From positions 8,990,001-9,054,000 of the forward strand of contig NZ_JADBEF010000001.1 of NCBI RefSeq assembly GCF_014873535.1: 64,000 nucleotides of DNA. Reading direction: 5' to 3'. How positions within the stretch are numbered: the stretch's first letter is position 1; each line of letters begins with the position of its first letter. The notes beneath the pieces were generated by a model that was not told the origin of the DNA, did no database searches, and saw only the letters and a program-made list of their open reading frames with translations. Positions 1 to 7,195 of the stretch are shown here, piece by piece. The position numbers were made by a program, and so were the translations under genes. The stretch comes from Nonomuraea africana (lineage in GTDB: Bacteria > Actinomycetota > Actinomycetes > Streptosporangiales > Streptosporangiaceae).

Positions 1-1
1 G

Positions 2-139
2 GGCACCCGCGACGCCAAGCGCCTGCTCACCACCAACATGAACATCGACCGATATGCGCAGCGTAACTCGCTCGACACGATCAAGAATGTGCTTCAGGCC
101 GAGTTCTGCCCATCCGGTTCCCAGACGCGAAGCAAGTGA
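2..139 (+). CDS. C-terminal end of an unidentified protein (cut by window edge)
   Basis: An open frame enters from the left edge and stops at 137-139, giving the last 45 residues (GTRDAKRLLTTNMNIDRY... ending ...SQTRSK). I do not recognise the family. It lacks the usual C-terminal look of a cytochrome P450, although a P450 is the commonest partner of the ferredoxin that follows. The stop overlaps the GTG start of the ferredoxin (GTGA), so the two are probably translationally coupled and the missing enzyme may be the ferredoxin's redox partner. That last point is inference. Confidence 0.5.
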   Translation, partial: GTRDAKRLLTTNMNIDRYAQRNSLDTIKNVLQAEFCPSGSQTRSK

Positions 140-387
140 CCATCAGCGTGGATCGGGAGCGCTGCATCGGCGCCGGCATGTGCGTCCTGACCGCTCCCGA
201 GGTGTTCGACCAGGACACCGAGGACGGCAGGGTGATCCTGCTGGACCCCGCACCGCCATCCCGGGATGACGCGACAGCCCGCCAGGCTGCCCACGTGTGC
301 CCGTCCGGCGCGATCACCATCGTCTCGGGCAATGGCCGCGATGAAGCACCGGGCCAGGCTCCGGTCATCAGCTCTCCTGCCCCGTAG
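136..387 (+). CDS. 3Fe-4S ferredoxin
   Basis: Ferredoxin of 83 residues, a soluble one-electron carrier. The cluster ligands are visible as C10-x5-C16 and C55-P56. This spacing, with no fourth cysteine in the first motif, is typical of the [3Fe-4S] or single-cluster ferredoxins that feed actinobacterial P450s and other oxygenases. The GTG start at 136 overlaps the stop of the upstream gene, indicating one operon. The Pro/Ala-rich tail (after about residue 65) is longer than usual and is probably disordered. A hairpin follows 27 bases after the stop, so the transcript likely ends there. The redox partner lies outside the window. Confidence 0.85.
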   Translation: MTISVDRERCIGAGMCVLTAPEVFDQDTEDGRVILLDPAPPSRDDATARQAAHVCPSGAITIVSGNGRDEAPGQAPVISSPAP

Positions 388-413
388 CCAACTCGGCTAC
401 CAATCAATGGACG

Positions 414-458
414 TACCCGCAGCCACCCGGCCTGTTGTCCAGCCGGTGGCTGCGGGTA
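414..458 (+). terminator. Hairpin terminator after ferredoxin
   Basis: A perfect 14-bp stem (414-427 pairing with 445-458; TACCCGCAGCCACC on the left arm) with a 17-base loop begins 27 bases after the ferredoxin stop. There is no U tract, as is normal for high-GC actinomycete terminators. Confidence 0.7.
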
Positions 459-871
459 TGTCCATCCCGGTCGACCAGCCTTCGATTCGCTCAAGCTTGA
501 ATGCAGGCTCCACAGGCCGCCTCGGTCGGGACACCGCTGGCAGCCGCGACCCTGGCTTCGTGGTGAGGCCACCAGCAGCCGGCCAGTCCTCTCTCGATAC
601 GACCGAGAGCCGTCCGCCTCTTGTGTCAAGGGCCAGGGGATGGCATATCGCCCGGACCATCTCAAGCCGCGTCGGAATCGGTCAATGCCCGCTGTGGTCC
701 GTGCCGCGTGCGCTGTCCTCGAACCCGACGGCCGAGGCCGCCGCTCCGGCCAGAGCGAGGGCGGCAGCGGGGCTGCACAGCCTGGGTGCACTAGCGGCAC
801 CCGCCCACACCACTCTCAGCCATCCCGTCCCGGGCTGGGACGGATCTTCAAGCCATCAGGAGGACATCGCC
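459..871. other. Non-coding stretch upstream of DUF4097 gene
   Basis: About 410 bases with no convincing gene. Frames are open here only because of high GC. It should hold the promoter of the DUF4097 gene. The one clear element is the ribosome-binding site AGGAGG at 858-863, eight bases before the ATG at 872, which fixes the start of the next gene. Confidence 0.5.
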
Positions 872-1714
872 ATGCCAACGTTCGACACACCCGAACCGAT
901 CGCTGCCATCATCGACATCGAGGCCGGTCACGTCCGGATCCACGCCAGCGACCGCGCCGACACGGTTGTCGAGGTACGTCCGAGCGACGAGTTCGAGGAC
1001 GTCGACGTCGAGGCCGCCGTGCTGACCCGGGTCGAGTACGCCGACGGCCGGCTGTGGGTGCAGGTTCCCAAGAACAAGATCCGTTCGCTCTTCGGCCGGC
1101 CCCCGTCGATCGACGTGACCATCGAGCTGCCAAGCGACTCACGCGTTGACGCGAAGGCCTCGGCGGGCTTTTCGAGCGAGGGCCGCATCGGCGAATCCAC
1201 CATCGACACCGCCGCCGGCTCCATCCGCCTCGATCAGACCGGCAGTCTGAAGCTGCGCACCGCCGCAGGCGATATCTCGGTCGGCCGGTCGGCCGGGCAC
1301 ACCGACGTGACCACCTCGTCCGGAAAGATCTGGATCGGCGCGATCGACGGCACTGGTGTGGCCCAGACCTCCAACGGCGACATCACCGCCGGCGAGGTGA
1401 CCGGCGACGTACAGCTGAACACGGCCAACGGCGACATCACCGTCGACCGGGCCCTGGCCGCCGTCGAGGCGAAGACCGCCCACGGCAGCATCCGGATCGG
1501 CGAGGTGGTGCGCGGCGCGGTCGTGCTCGAGACCAACCGCGGACCGGTGGAGCTCGGCGTCAGGCAGGGCACCACCGCCAGGCTGGACGTCCGCGCAAAG
1601 CGCGGCAGCGTACGCAACGATCTGGAGGCCGCCGGCAATCCCAAACAGTCCGAGGAGACCGTCGAGGTGCGCGCTCGCACCGGGAACGGCGACATCGTGA
1701 TCCGTCGTCTGTGA
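872..1714 (+). CDS. DUF4097 beta-strand repeat protein, copy 1
   Basis: Protein of 280 residues, soluble, with no signal peptide. From about residue 115 onward it consists of short repeated segments of the type G-D-I-T-V / G-S-I-R-I / G-D-V-Q-L, which predict a right-handed beta-solenoid, the signature of the DUF4097 (putative adhesin) family. The molecular role is unknown. In actinomycetes such genes often precede daunorubicin-resistance-type ABC transporters, and a decayed DrrA remnant does follow immediately. ATG 872 is preferred over upstream in-frame starts because of the strong AGGAGG site and because the inverted paralogue at 4744-5577 begins with the same MPTFDTP sequence. Confidence 0.85.
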   Translation: MPTFDTPEPIAAIIDIEAGHVRIHASDRADTVVEVRPSDEFEDVDVEAAVLTRVEYADGRLWVQVPKNKIRSLFGRPPSIDVTIELPSDSRVDAKASAGFSSEGRIGESTIDTAAGSIRLDQTGSLKLRTAAGDISVGRSAGHTDVTTSSGKIWIGAIDGTGVAQTSNGDITAGEVTGDVQLNTANGDITVDRALAAVEAKTAHGSIRIGEVVRGAVVLETNRGPVELGVRQGTTARLDVRAKRGSVRNDLEAAGNPKQSEETVEVRARTGNGDIVIRRL

Positions 1715-1860
1715 CGGCGACAAGGTCGTGCTCGACGGCATCGATCTGTAGGTCGCGCAGGGCGCGATCTTCTCCCTGCTCGGCCCCAATGCACGAAACA
1801 AGCTAAGCGAGGTGGCATCCGGATCTTCTGGTAGATCAAGCACGAGCTGGTCGACGCCGC
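1715..1860 (+). pseudogene. Remnant of DrrA-type ABC transporter ATPase
   Basis: Immediately after the DUF4097 stop, the plus strand reads GDKVVLDGIDL, stop, VAQGAIFSLLGPN. This is the start of a daunorubicin-resistance (DrrA) ATPase up to the Walker A region. An in-frame TAG interrupts it and the GAGKTT segment is eroded, although DNA similarity continues for about 40 bases. No transporter can be made. It suggests that the usual DUF4097-drrA arrangement once existed here. Confidence 0.65.
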
Positions 1861-1875
1861 ACTGCCGATAGCCGC

Positions 1876-2277
1876 TCAGCCGTCGCCCGGATGGCCGACG
1901 TCCCACTGCTCGCGGGCGTCCGCGATGGCGTCCTTGTGCGTCCGCGACCAGTCGGCCAGTTCCTCGACCATCTTGGCTAGGCTGCGGCCTATCGGCGTCA
2001 GCCGGTATTCGACCTGCGGCGGAATTGTCGGGTACGCCGTACGCTCGACCAGACCGTCCCGGCACAGCCGTCGAGTGGTCAATGTCAGCATCCGCTGGGA
2101 GATGCCGGGAATTGCCCGATGTAGCTCCCTGAACCGCCGCACCCCCTTTCCCAGCTCGACCATCACCAGCACCGTCCACTTGTCGCCGATGCGGTCGAGC
2201 ACGTCGCGGATCCCGCAATCATCGTCCCCGCACGGGCCGTTGGCCTGGGAGGTTATCTCCGTGTGCGCGACTGACAT
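1876..2277 (-). CDS. HxlR-family winged-helix transcriptional regulator
   Basis: Regulator of 133 residues. The HxlR hallmark IRDVLDRIGDKWTVLVMVEL is followed by FRELHRAIPGISQRMLTLTTRRL (recognition helix) and a wing ending in EYRLTPIGRSL. Cysteines 16 and 21 lie just before the DNA-binding domain; N-terminal Cys in this family often senses electrophiles or oxidants, so redox control is plausible. It has a strong AAGGAGG ribosome-binding site. It is divergent from the NAD(P)-binding oxidoreductase at 2361 across 83 bases and probably represses it, as in QorR/QorB-type pairs. Confidence 0.88.
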   Translation of the reverse strand: MSVAHTEITSQANGPCGDDDCGIRDVLDRIGDKWTVLVMVELGKGVRRFRELHRAIPGISQRMLTLTTRRLCRDGLVERTAYPTIPPQVEYRLTPIGRSLAKMVEELADWSRTHKDAIADAREQWDVGHPGDG

Positions 2278-2360
2278 GAGAGTGCCTCCTTACGGCGGGC
2301 GAGGGACCGGGCCCATGCTGGGGCTGTCCACCTGGCGAATCCACAGTAGAGGTGTCTCAG

Positions 2361-3236
2361 ATGATCGTGATCACTGGAGTGTCCGGAGCGCTTGGCGGTG
2401 CGATCCTCGACGGGCTGCGGGCCGTCGAAGGGCTGGAGGTGATCGGGGCCAGCAGCTCGGGCGACGGGACGGCGGTGCGCCGCGCCGACTTTGACCGGCC
2501 AGAGACGCTGGAGCAGGCGTTCGCTGGGGCGGACGTGCTGGTGTTCGTGTCAGCCGGGTACGCCGAGGACGACGTCGTTCTGGCTCGCCACGGCGCCGTG
2601 GTGCAGGCGGCGGCCGGCGCCGGCGTCAAGCACGTGATCTACACCAGCCTGGCCGCTTCGGGTGAGCGGCTCAGCATCGCGCTCGCGCATCGCTGGACGG
2701 AGGAGCGCCTGGCCGAGGCGCCTTTCGATGTGACCATGCTGCGGAACGGGATCTATGCCGAGGTGGCGGCTGGCATGGCGCTCGCCGGCGCGGTCTCGGC
2801 GGCGGAGAGCGGGGTGTTCGCGGCGCCGTTCGGGGACGGGCGGGTCTCGGTCGTGGCACGTGACGACCTGGCCGCCGTGGCCGTGCGCGTGGCGGCCGAG
2901 GCATGGTCCGACGTGGCGGCGGGCGTGCCCCGGCGGCATGCGGGGCGGACGTACGAGCTGGAGGGGCTCGGCGCGGTCGGTGGGCACGACCTCGCGCTGG
3001 CACTGACCGGAGCGCTCGGGCGGCCTGTCGAGTACCGGACGGTGCCTCTCGGCGAAGCGCGGCGGCTGCTGGCAGGGCTGGAGGCGTACCAGGCGGGGCA
3101 CACGGTCTCGATGTTCTCCAACATCAACGCGGGGCTGCTCGAAGCCCGGCACAGCGACCTGCCCGCGTTCCTGGATGCGCCGCGCTCGGTGTGGGACCTG
3201 ATCGAGGCGGTGGTGAAGTCGGGACTCCAGGGCTGA
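2361..3236 (+). CDS. NAD(P)-binding atypical SDR (NmrA/QorB-like oxidoreductase)
   Basis: Protein of 291 residues. The N-terminal Rossmann motif reads MIVITGVSGALGGAIL, with GxxGxxG near residues 7-13, followed by the NmrA/azoreductase-type core (VQAAAGAGVKHVIYTSLAASG, LRNGIYAE). This resembles NADPH:quinone oxidoreductase QorB-like proteins that reduce quinones or bind NAD(P) as sensors; the substrate is not readable. ATG 2361, with AGAGG eight bases upstream, is preferred over the in-frame GTG at 2352. It is divergent from the HxlR regulator and followed by a strong terminator. Confidence 0.85.
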   Translation: MIVITGVSGALGGAILDGLRAVEGLEVIGASSSGDGTAVRRADFDRPETLEQAFAGADVLVFVSAGYAEDDVVLARHGAVVQAAAGAGVKHVIYTSLAASGERLSIALAHRWTEERLAEAPFDVTMLRNGIYAEVAAGMALAGAVSAAESGVFAAPFGDGRVSVVARDDLAAVAVRVAAEAWSDVAAGVPRRHAGRTYELEGLGAVGGHDLALALTGALGRPVEYRTVPLGEARRLLAGLEAYQAGHTVSMFSNINAGLLEARHSDLPAFLDAPRSVWDLIEAVVKSGLQG

Positions 3237-3244
3237 CCTCAGGG

Positions 3245-3276
3245 CGCGCCCGGGACGCTTCCGCCTCCCGGGCGCG
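3245..3276 (+). terminator. Hairpin terminator after the SDR gene
   Basis: A perfect 11-bp stem (CGCGCCCGGGA at 3245-3255 pairing with 3266-3276) with a 10-base loop starts nine bases after the stop at 3236. Confidence 0.7.
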
Positions 3277-3550
3277 TTCGCCCTCACCCGCGGTCATCGA
3301 CAGCCCGGCAGCCTGCACCAGACCGGCCGCGAGCAGGAGGAAGGTCGTGCCCGACTGCCACGAGGGGGATGCCCTTCACGAAGTCGGGCGCGTCGTACCG
3401 TGCCCTCTAGGATTGAGCTTCCCCGTTTATCGCCTGACCGCAGACCTCGTAAAGATCCTCCACCCGGGCGCAAGGTGGCGAGGTCCCTTGCCCAACGGAG
3501 GCCCGCCGCGGGCAATCTACCCGTCGAGATGACCAGCTTGGCAACGCGAG
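3277..3550. other. Non-coding stretch, no feature recognised
   Basis: About 270 bases between the terminator and a gene scrap. Only incidental high-GC frames are open and I see no recognisable gene. Confidence 0.4.
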
Positions 3551-3682
3551 GTGGCCGAGGCCGGGCGGTTGGTGGAGCGTGCGTGGCTGGTGACGCTGAC
3601 CGGCGCGCGCAAGACGCGGCTTGCCCTTCGGGTGGCCACCGCCCACCTGGCCTCGGAGTTCCCCGACGGGGTGCAGGTGTTT
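3551..3682 (+). pseudogene. Fragment of an NB-ARC/AfsR-type regulator ATPase
   Basis: The plus strand encodes GRLVERAWLVTLTG-ARKTRLALRVA followed by LASEFPDGVQVF. This matches the P-loop region of SARP/LuxR NB-ARC regulators (typically RLVTLTGPGGVGKTRLALEVA... FPDGV) with the glycine-rich loop shortened to GARKT. There is no start codon, no DNA-binding domain and no downstream ATPase. It ends abruptly where the antisense transposition ATPase begins (about 3683), marking a recombination junction. Confidence 0.6.
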
Positions 3683-3683
3683 G

Positions 3684-4228
3684 ATCGCTTGGAAGGGCAG
3701 GCGGCGAAAGACGCGTGAGCGCAGCATCGGCTCGCGGGAGAGCACCTCCCAGCCTCCGTCGCCGCCGACGTACAGCAGGGCGAAGCGGGTGTCGGGGTGG
3801 TCGTGCAGGTGGCGCAGGAGTTCGATGCAGTCGCCGGTGAGCCGCTGGGCTTCGTCTATGACGACCAGGCGCGGGGCGGCGGTGAGCAGGTCGATCAGTG
3901 CGGCGGTGAGGTAGAAGCGGCTGCGGCTGGAGGGTGCCTTGGAGCCGGTCAGCGCGCGCAGCAACTCGTCGGCCACGAGGCGCATGGTCGGGCGGCTGGG
4001 GAAGGCCAGGTTGACCGTCGCGATGGTCGTCGCGGTGCCCGCGGCTGTGCCGTCGCGCAGTGTCTCCAGGGCGGCTTCGACCGCGTACGTTTTGCCTGTC
4101 CCGGCGGGGCCGTGCACGACGCCGGTGGCCTGGTGGTCGACCAGGTCGCCGATGATCCGGCCGACCAGTTGGAAGTGGTTGGTGGGCAGGGTGGCGGCGC
4201 CGTGCAGGCCCGCGAAGTGCCGGGGCAT
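3684..4228 (-). pseudogene. Truncated TniB/TnsC-like transposition AAA ATPase
   Basis: An AAA ATPase with Walker A GPAGTGKTYAVEAAL and Walker B RLVVIDEAQRL, followed by the sensor region LRHLHDHPDTRFALLYVGGD and RSRVFRRLPF. This is the arrangement of TniB/TnsC/IstB-type ATPases that choose targets for an integrase-type transposase. ATG 4228 has GGAG upstream and overlaps the stop of the preceding gene (TGATG), typical of transposase-ATPase coupling. Homology ends after VFRRLPFQAIK near 3684. The remaining frame, to a stop at 3407, is antisense of unrelated DNA, so the C-terminal portion is lost. Confidence 0.75.
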
Positions 4229-4440
4229 CAATTCTCCTGCCGGTCGGAAGGCAAGGCGTTCGCTCGCTTGGCTGGCGAGGCGGGGTCGGTCAAGCCGAGC
4301 AGGCTGGTGCTGGCCCGGCGGCGCAGCTGCTCATCGCGCGCTCGTGCGGTCAACGCGGTGGCCGCAGTCGGCGGCAGCAGCCGGGATTCGGCCGCTGGCG
4401 TGCCCGCTTGGGTCGTGGTTTCGGTCAGTGGCACGAGCTC
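4228..4440 (-). pseudogene. Probable C-terminal stub of an integrase-type transposase
   Basis: About 70 residues (ending LTARARDEQLRRRAS ... SDRQEN) are in frame up to the stop that overlaps the ATPase start. A basic C-terminal tail directly upstream of and coupled to a TniB-like ATPase is where a Mu/Tn552-type transposase ends. No DDE catalytic domain remains, because upstream of about 4440 the sequence belongs to another gene. The identification rests mainly on position. Confidence 0.45.
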
Positions 4441-4673
4441 GGAGCGTGCTCTCGCGGTCGCCCGACGTCTGCCAGATTGGGGGCGGTGAGCAAGGTCTCG
4501 ACGTCGCCGCGAGCCAGCGCCCGAGTGCGGTCGGGGGTCCGGGAGCGGCGGCGGATACGGCGCAGCGGGTCGCCGGCCAGCCACCCTGGTCGCGCCACCA
4601 GGCGCAGGCCGAGCCGAGTTGTGGCCGGAGGCTTCTGACAGCAGGTAGCCGAAGGTGTGGGTCGTCCACCCAC
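4440..4673 (-). pseudogene. Fragment of a tyrosine recombinase (phage-type integrase)
   Basis: The minus strand reads WLAGDPLRRIRRRSRTPDRT followed by RALARGDVETLLTAPN. This is the typical link between the SAM-like N-terminal domain (… ARDAGWLAGDP …) and the catalytic domain (… LSRAEVDALL …) of XerC/D-like integrases. A frameshift near 4620 separates it from a preceding SACAWWRDQ segment. None of the catalytic R-H-R-Y residues remain. It is a small scrap of an integrative element. Confidence 0.55.
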
Positions 4674-4729
4674 GCCACTGAGAGCGCCGTCGCAACGATC
4701 ACCCTGCGACGGCGCTCTCGGCTACCTGC
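4641..4729. repeat. Nested inverted repeats (outer 12 bp, inner 15 bp)
   Basis: The outer arms GCAGGTAGCCGA (4641-4652) and TCGGCTACCTGC (4718-4729) are perfect complements. Inside them a second perfect stem pairs 4680-4694 (GAGAGCGCCGTCGCA) with 4705-4719 over a 10-base loop. The inner hairpin can act as the terminator of the DUF4097 gene, whose stop is at 4744. The outer pair lies at the edge of the integrase scrap and may be an element end. Confidence 0.6.
4680..4719 (-). terminator. Hairpin terminator after DUF4097 copy 2
   Basis: A perfect 15-bp GC-rich stem with a 10-base loop sits 25 bases beyond the stop of the minus-strand DUF4097 gene. Confidence 0.7.
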
Positions 4730-4743
4730 CGGTCACCATGAGA

Positions 4744-5577
4744 TTAGGCGTGGCGCAGGACGATGTCGCCGATCCCGGTGCGAGCGCGGATGTCGATGAT
4801 CTCGCCGGACTCGGCGGTCTGGTCCAGTTCGTTGTGCACGTGGCCGTGGCTGGTGTCGAGGTTCAGCTGGGTCGCGGTGCCCTCCTTGACCCCGAGTTCC
4901 AGCTGTCCTCGCCGGGTCTCCAGCACGATCATGCTGCGGGCCACCTGGCCGATCCGGATGTCGCCGGTGGAGGTCTTGGCGGTGACGGCGGCAAGGGCGC
5001 GGTTGACGATGATATCGCCCTTGATGGCTTTCAGGCGGAGATCGCCGGTCGCCTCGCCGAGGGTGATGCCGCCGCTGGCGGTGGTGGCGATGGCCGTGCC
5101 GTCGACGGTGCCGATCTGGATGTTTCCCGAGGAGGTGGTCGCGTCGAGGAGCCCGTCCGCCCGGGTGATCGCGATGTCGCCCACGCCTGTGCGCAGCTTG
5201 GTCCCTGATGCCTGGTCCACGTGGATGGAGCCCGGGGCGGTATGGACGGTGGCCGCGCCGAGGCGGCCACGGCTGCGGAAGCCTGCCGCGGCGGTGGCGT
5301 CGACGTGGGAGTCCTGTGGCAGCTCGATCGTCACCTCGATCGCTGGGGGGCGGCCGAAGAGGGAGCGGAGCTTGTTCTTCGGCGACTGCACGGTCAGGCG
5401 CCCGTCGGTGTACTCGATCGTGGTCAGTACGGCGGCCTGCACGTCGGCGTCGCTGGCCTCGTCGCTCGGGCGTACCTGGACGAGTGTGGTGGTGCGGTCG
5501 CCGGCGTCGATCGTCACGTGTCCGGCCTCGATGTCGATGATGGCGGTGATCGGGTCGGGGGTGTCGAAGGTGGGCAT
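4744..5577 (-). CDS. DUF4097 beta-strand repeat protein, copy 2
   Basis: Protein of 277 residues, a clear paralogue of the gene at 872-1714. They share the start MPTFDTP-PI-AIIDIEAGHV, the middle segment KNK-RSLFGRPP-I-VTIELP, and the repeated G-D-I-x-I segments of the predicted beta-solenoid, with residue differences throughout, so the duplication is old or the copies were acquired separately. No signal peptide or membrane segment is seen. GGAGAG precedes the ATG at 5577. The two copies face each other in opposite orientation across the 3 kb of regulator and mobile debris between them. Function is unknown. Confidence 0.85.
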   Translation of the reverse strand: MPTFDTPDPITAIIDIEAGHVTIDAGDRTTTLVQVRPSDEASDADVQAAVLTTIEYTDGRLTVQSPKNKLRSLFGRPPAIEVTIELPQDSHVDATAAAGFRSRGRLGAATVHTAPGSIHVDQASGTKLRTGVGDIAITRADGLLDATTSSGNIQIGTVDGTAIATTASGGITLGEATGDLRLKAIKGDIIVNRALAAVTAKTSTGDIRIGQVARSMIVLETRRGQLELGVKEGTATQLNLDTSHGHVHNELDQTAESGEIIDIRARTGIGDIVLRHA

Positions 5578-5622
5578 GGTGGTGCTCTCCGTTGGCTTGC
5601 GGGCGTATTCGTCCGGGAAGGA

Positions 5623-5654
5623 GATGGGTCAGCGCGCTGCGGCGCCGACCCATC
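5623..5654 (-). terminator. Hairpin terminator after serine hydrolase
   Basis: GATGGGTC (5623-5630) pairs with GACCCATC (5647-5654), and GCGC (5632-5635) can pair with GCGC (5642-5645) inside. It lies 18 bases beyond the stop of the minus-strand serine hydrolase. Confidence 0.6.
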
Positions 5655-5671
5655 CGGCCGGTGAGAAGGGG

Positions 5672-7066
5672 TCAGGCGATCTTGGGGGTGGCGCGCATGC
5701 TGACGTACACGCAGGGTGTGCCGTTGGACAGGGTGGCGAAGACAACGGGGATGTAGTCCTCGCCGTAGGGGCCGCCGGAGGCGGCGAATACCGTACGGTC
5801 CATGGTCTGTGACACCGGCACCAGGTCCGACTCCAGGGGCGGGGAGAGGTCCTTCATGTCGTCCACGAACTCGTAGCGGATGCGCGCACCGCCGTCGTCG
5901 GTCTGGAAGATGGTGGTGATGACGCCCTCGCGCTTGTAGGTGCCCACCAGGTGCGTCATGTCCACGGTGGGCAGGATCGCCGGCGGGGCGAAGGCGTCCG
6001 GCATGCGCACCCCGGCCAGCTCGGCCGCCAGTTCCCTGACCAGGTCGTCATACAGCCGGGTGAAGCCGCCGCCGTTGGCGAGCAGGACGACGGCGAAGCC
6101 CGCGTCGGGGATGACGCGCAGGTAGGAGTGCTGGGTGACGGCGCTGCCGTCGTGGCCGAAGCCGAAGACGCCGGTCCAGTCGTGCAGGGTCCAGCCGAGG
6201 CCCCAGCCGTCGGCGGAGACGGTCCACTTGTCCGGGGTGTCGACCTGGCGGCGTTGCATGGCGGCGACCGCGTCGGCGGACAGGACGCGGGTGCCGTCGG
6301 GGGCGAGGCCGCCGTCGAGGTGCATCTTGGCGAAGCGGGCGACGTCGCCGGCGGAGACGATGACTCTGGCGCCCGGCGCGACCCCGCGCGGCATCAGATC
6401 CCAGGCCGGTGCTGGATCGGGGTCCTTGCCGGGCGCGCCCATGTGGCCCATCGCCACGCGGAAGCGGAGTGCCTCCTCCGGCAGCGTCATCGAGTGCTCC
6501 AGCCCCAGCGGAGCGAACAGCCGGTCTTTCAGCGCCTGGTCCCAGGTCTGGCCGGTCAGCACCTCGATGATGCGACCGAGCACGACGTACCCGACGCCGC
6601 CGTAGGAGAACCCCGTTCCGGGCGGGACGTCCAGCGCCACGTCCCTGGCGGCCTCGACGTACTTGGCCAGGCAGTCATCCCCGCGGCCGGAGTCGTAGTT
6701 GAAGTCGGTGGTCATCCCGCCGGTGTGCGACAGCAACTGCCGGATCGTGATCGTCTTGGTGGCCTCCGGGTCGGGGGTGGCGAACTCCGGCAGCACGCTC
6801 ACCACCGGCGCGTCCAGATCCAGGTCGCCGGCGTCGACCAGCTGCATCACGAGCGTGGCGGTGTAGACCTTGGCCATCGAGCCGGCCAGGAACACCGAGT
6901 CGGTGGTCACCTCCACTCCGGTTCCCCGGTGCAGCACACCGCTGGCCAGCTCATGGATGGTCCCGCCGGTCAGGACGGCCAGCGACGCGCCCGGCACGTG
7001 GTAGGCGGCGCGCAGCTCGTCCAGCCGGGCCTGCCAGCGGGCGGCGTCGAATGTGGGTGATGACAT
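5672..7066 (-). CDS. Serine hydrolase, class C beta-lactamase / penicillin-binding family
   Basis: Protein of 464 residues. The catalytic S63-M-A-K66 gives the SxxK motif (AGSMAKVYTATL), and a late FGHDGS segment gives the HxG-type third motif. The second motif, normally YxN, reads SYGG, so the Asn is absent. Fold landmarks such as RQLLSHTGGM and GYVVLGRIIEVLTG match EstB/D-aminopeptidase-like enzymes. An extra C-terminal domain (about residues 360-464) resembles the lipocalin-like domain of such hydrolases. No signal peptide is evident, so it is probably cytoplasmic. ATG 7066 is preferred over the upstream TTG/GTG starts because the family's N-terminal helix begins there. It is divergent from a TetR regulator with a palindromic operator between them. 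Confidence 0.87.
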   Translation of the reverse strand: MSSPTFDAARWQARLDELRAAYHVPGASLAVLTGGTIHELASGVLHRGTGVEVTTDSVFLAGSMAKVYTATLVMQLVDAGDLDLDAPVVSVLPEFATPDPEATKTITIRQLLSHTGGMTTDFNYDSGRGDDCLAKYVEAARDVALDVPPGTGFSYGGVGYVVLGRIIEVLTGQTWDQALKDRLFAPLGLEHSMTLPEEALRFRVAMGHMGAPGKDPDPAPAWDLMPRGVAPGARVIVSAGDVARFAKMHLDGGLAPDGTRVLSADAVAAMQRRQVDTPDKWTVSADGWGLGWTLHDWTGVFGFGHDGSAVTQHSYLRVIPDAGFAVVLLANGGGFTRLYDDLVRELAAELAGVRMPDAFAPPAILPTVDMTHLVGTYKREGVITTIFQTDDGGARIRYEFVDDMKDLSPPLESDLVPVSQTMDRTVFAASGGPYGEDYIPVVFATLSNGTPCVYVSMRATPKIA

Positions 7067-7121
7067 GAGGAGTTCCTTTCGAAGCCACAAAGTGCCGTAC
7101 ATCGTTCGGCACTCCGCACAC

Positions 7122-7138
7122 TGTACGGTCACCGTACA
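7122..7138. promoter_or_regulatory. Palindromic operator, probably for the TetR at 7196
   Basis: TGTACGG-TCA-CCGTACA is a 7+3+7 dyad in the divergent spacer between the serine hydrolase and TetR genes. A related half-site, CCGTACACTGTGC, follows at about 7150-7163. TetR proteins bind such palindromes, and the site lies where it can block both promoters. Confidence 0.6.
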
Positions 7139-7195
7139 CCGTTAGCAACCCGTACACTGTGCGAGGGCATGGTCGTGAAGTGACGAGGAGGCCGC

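Noticed and set aside
266..871. Upstream extension of DUF4097 copy 1
   Set aside because: It runs through the ferredoxin terminator and has no family similarity; the strong ribosome-binding site and the paralogue both set the start at 872.
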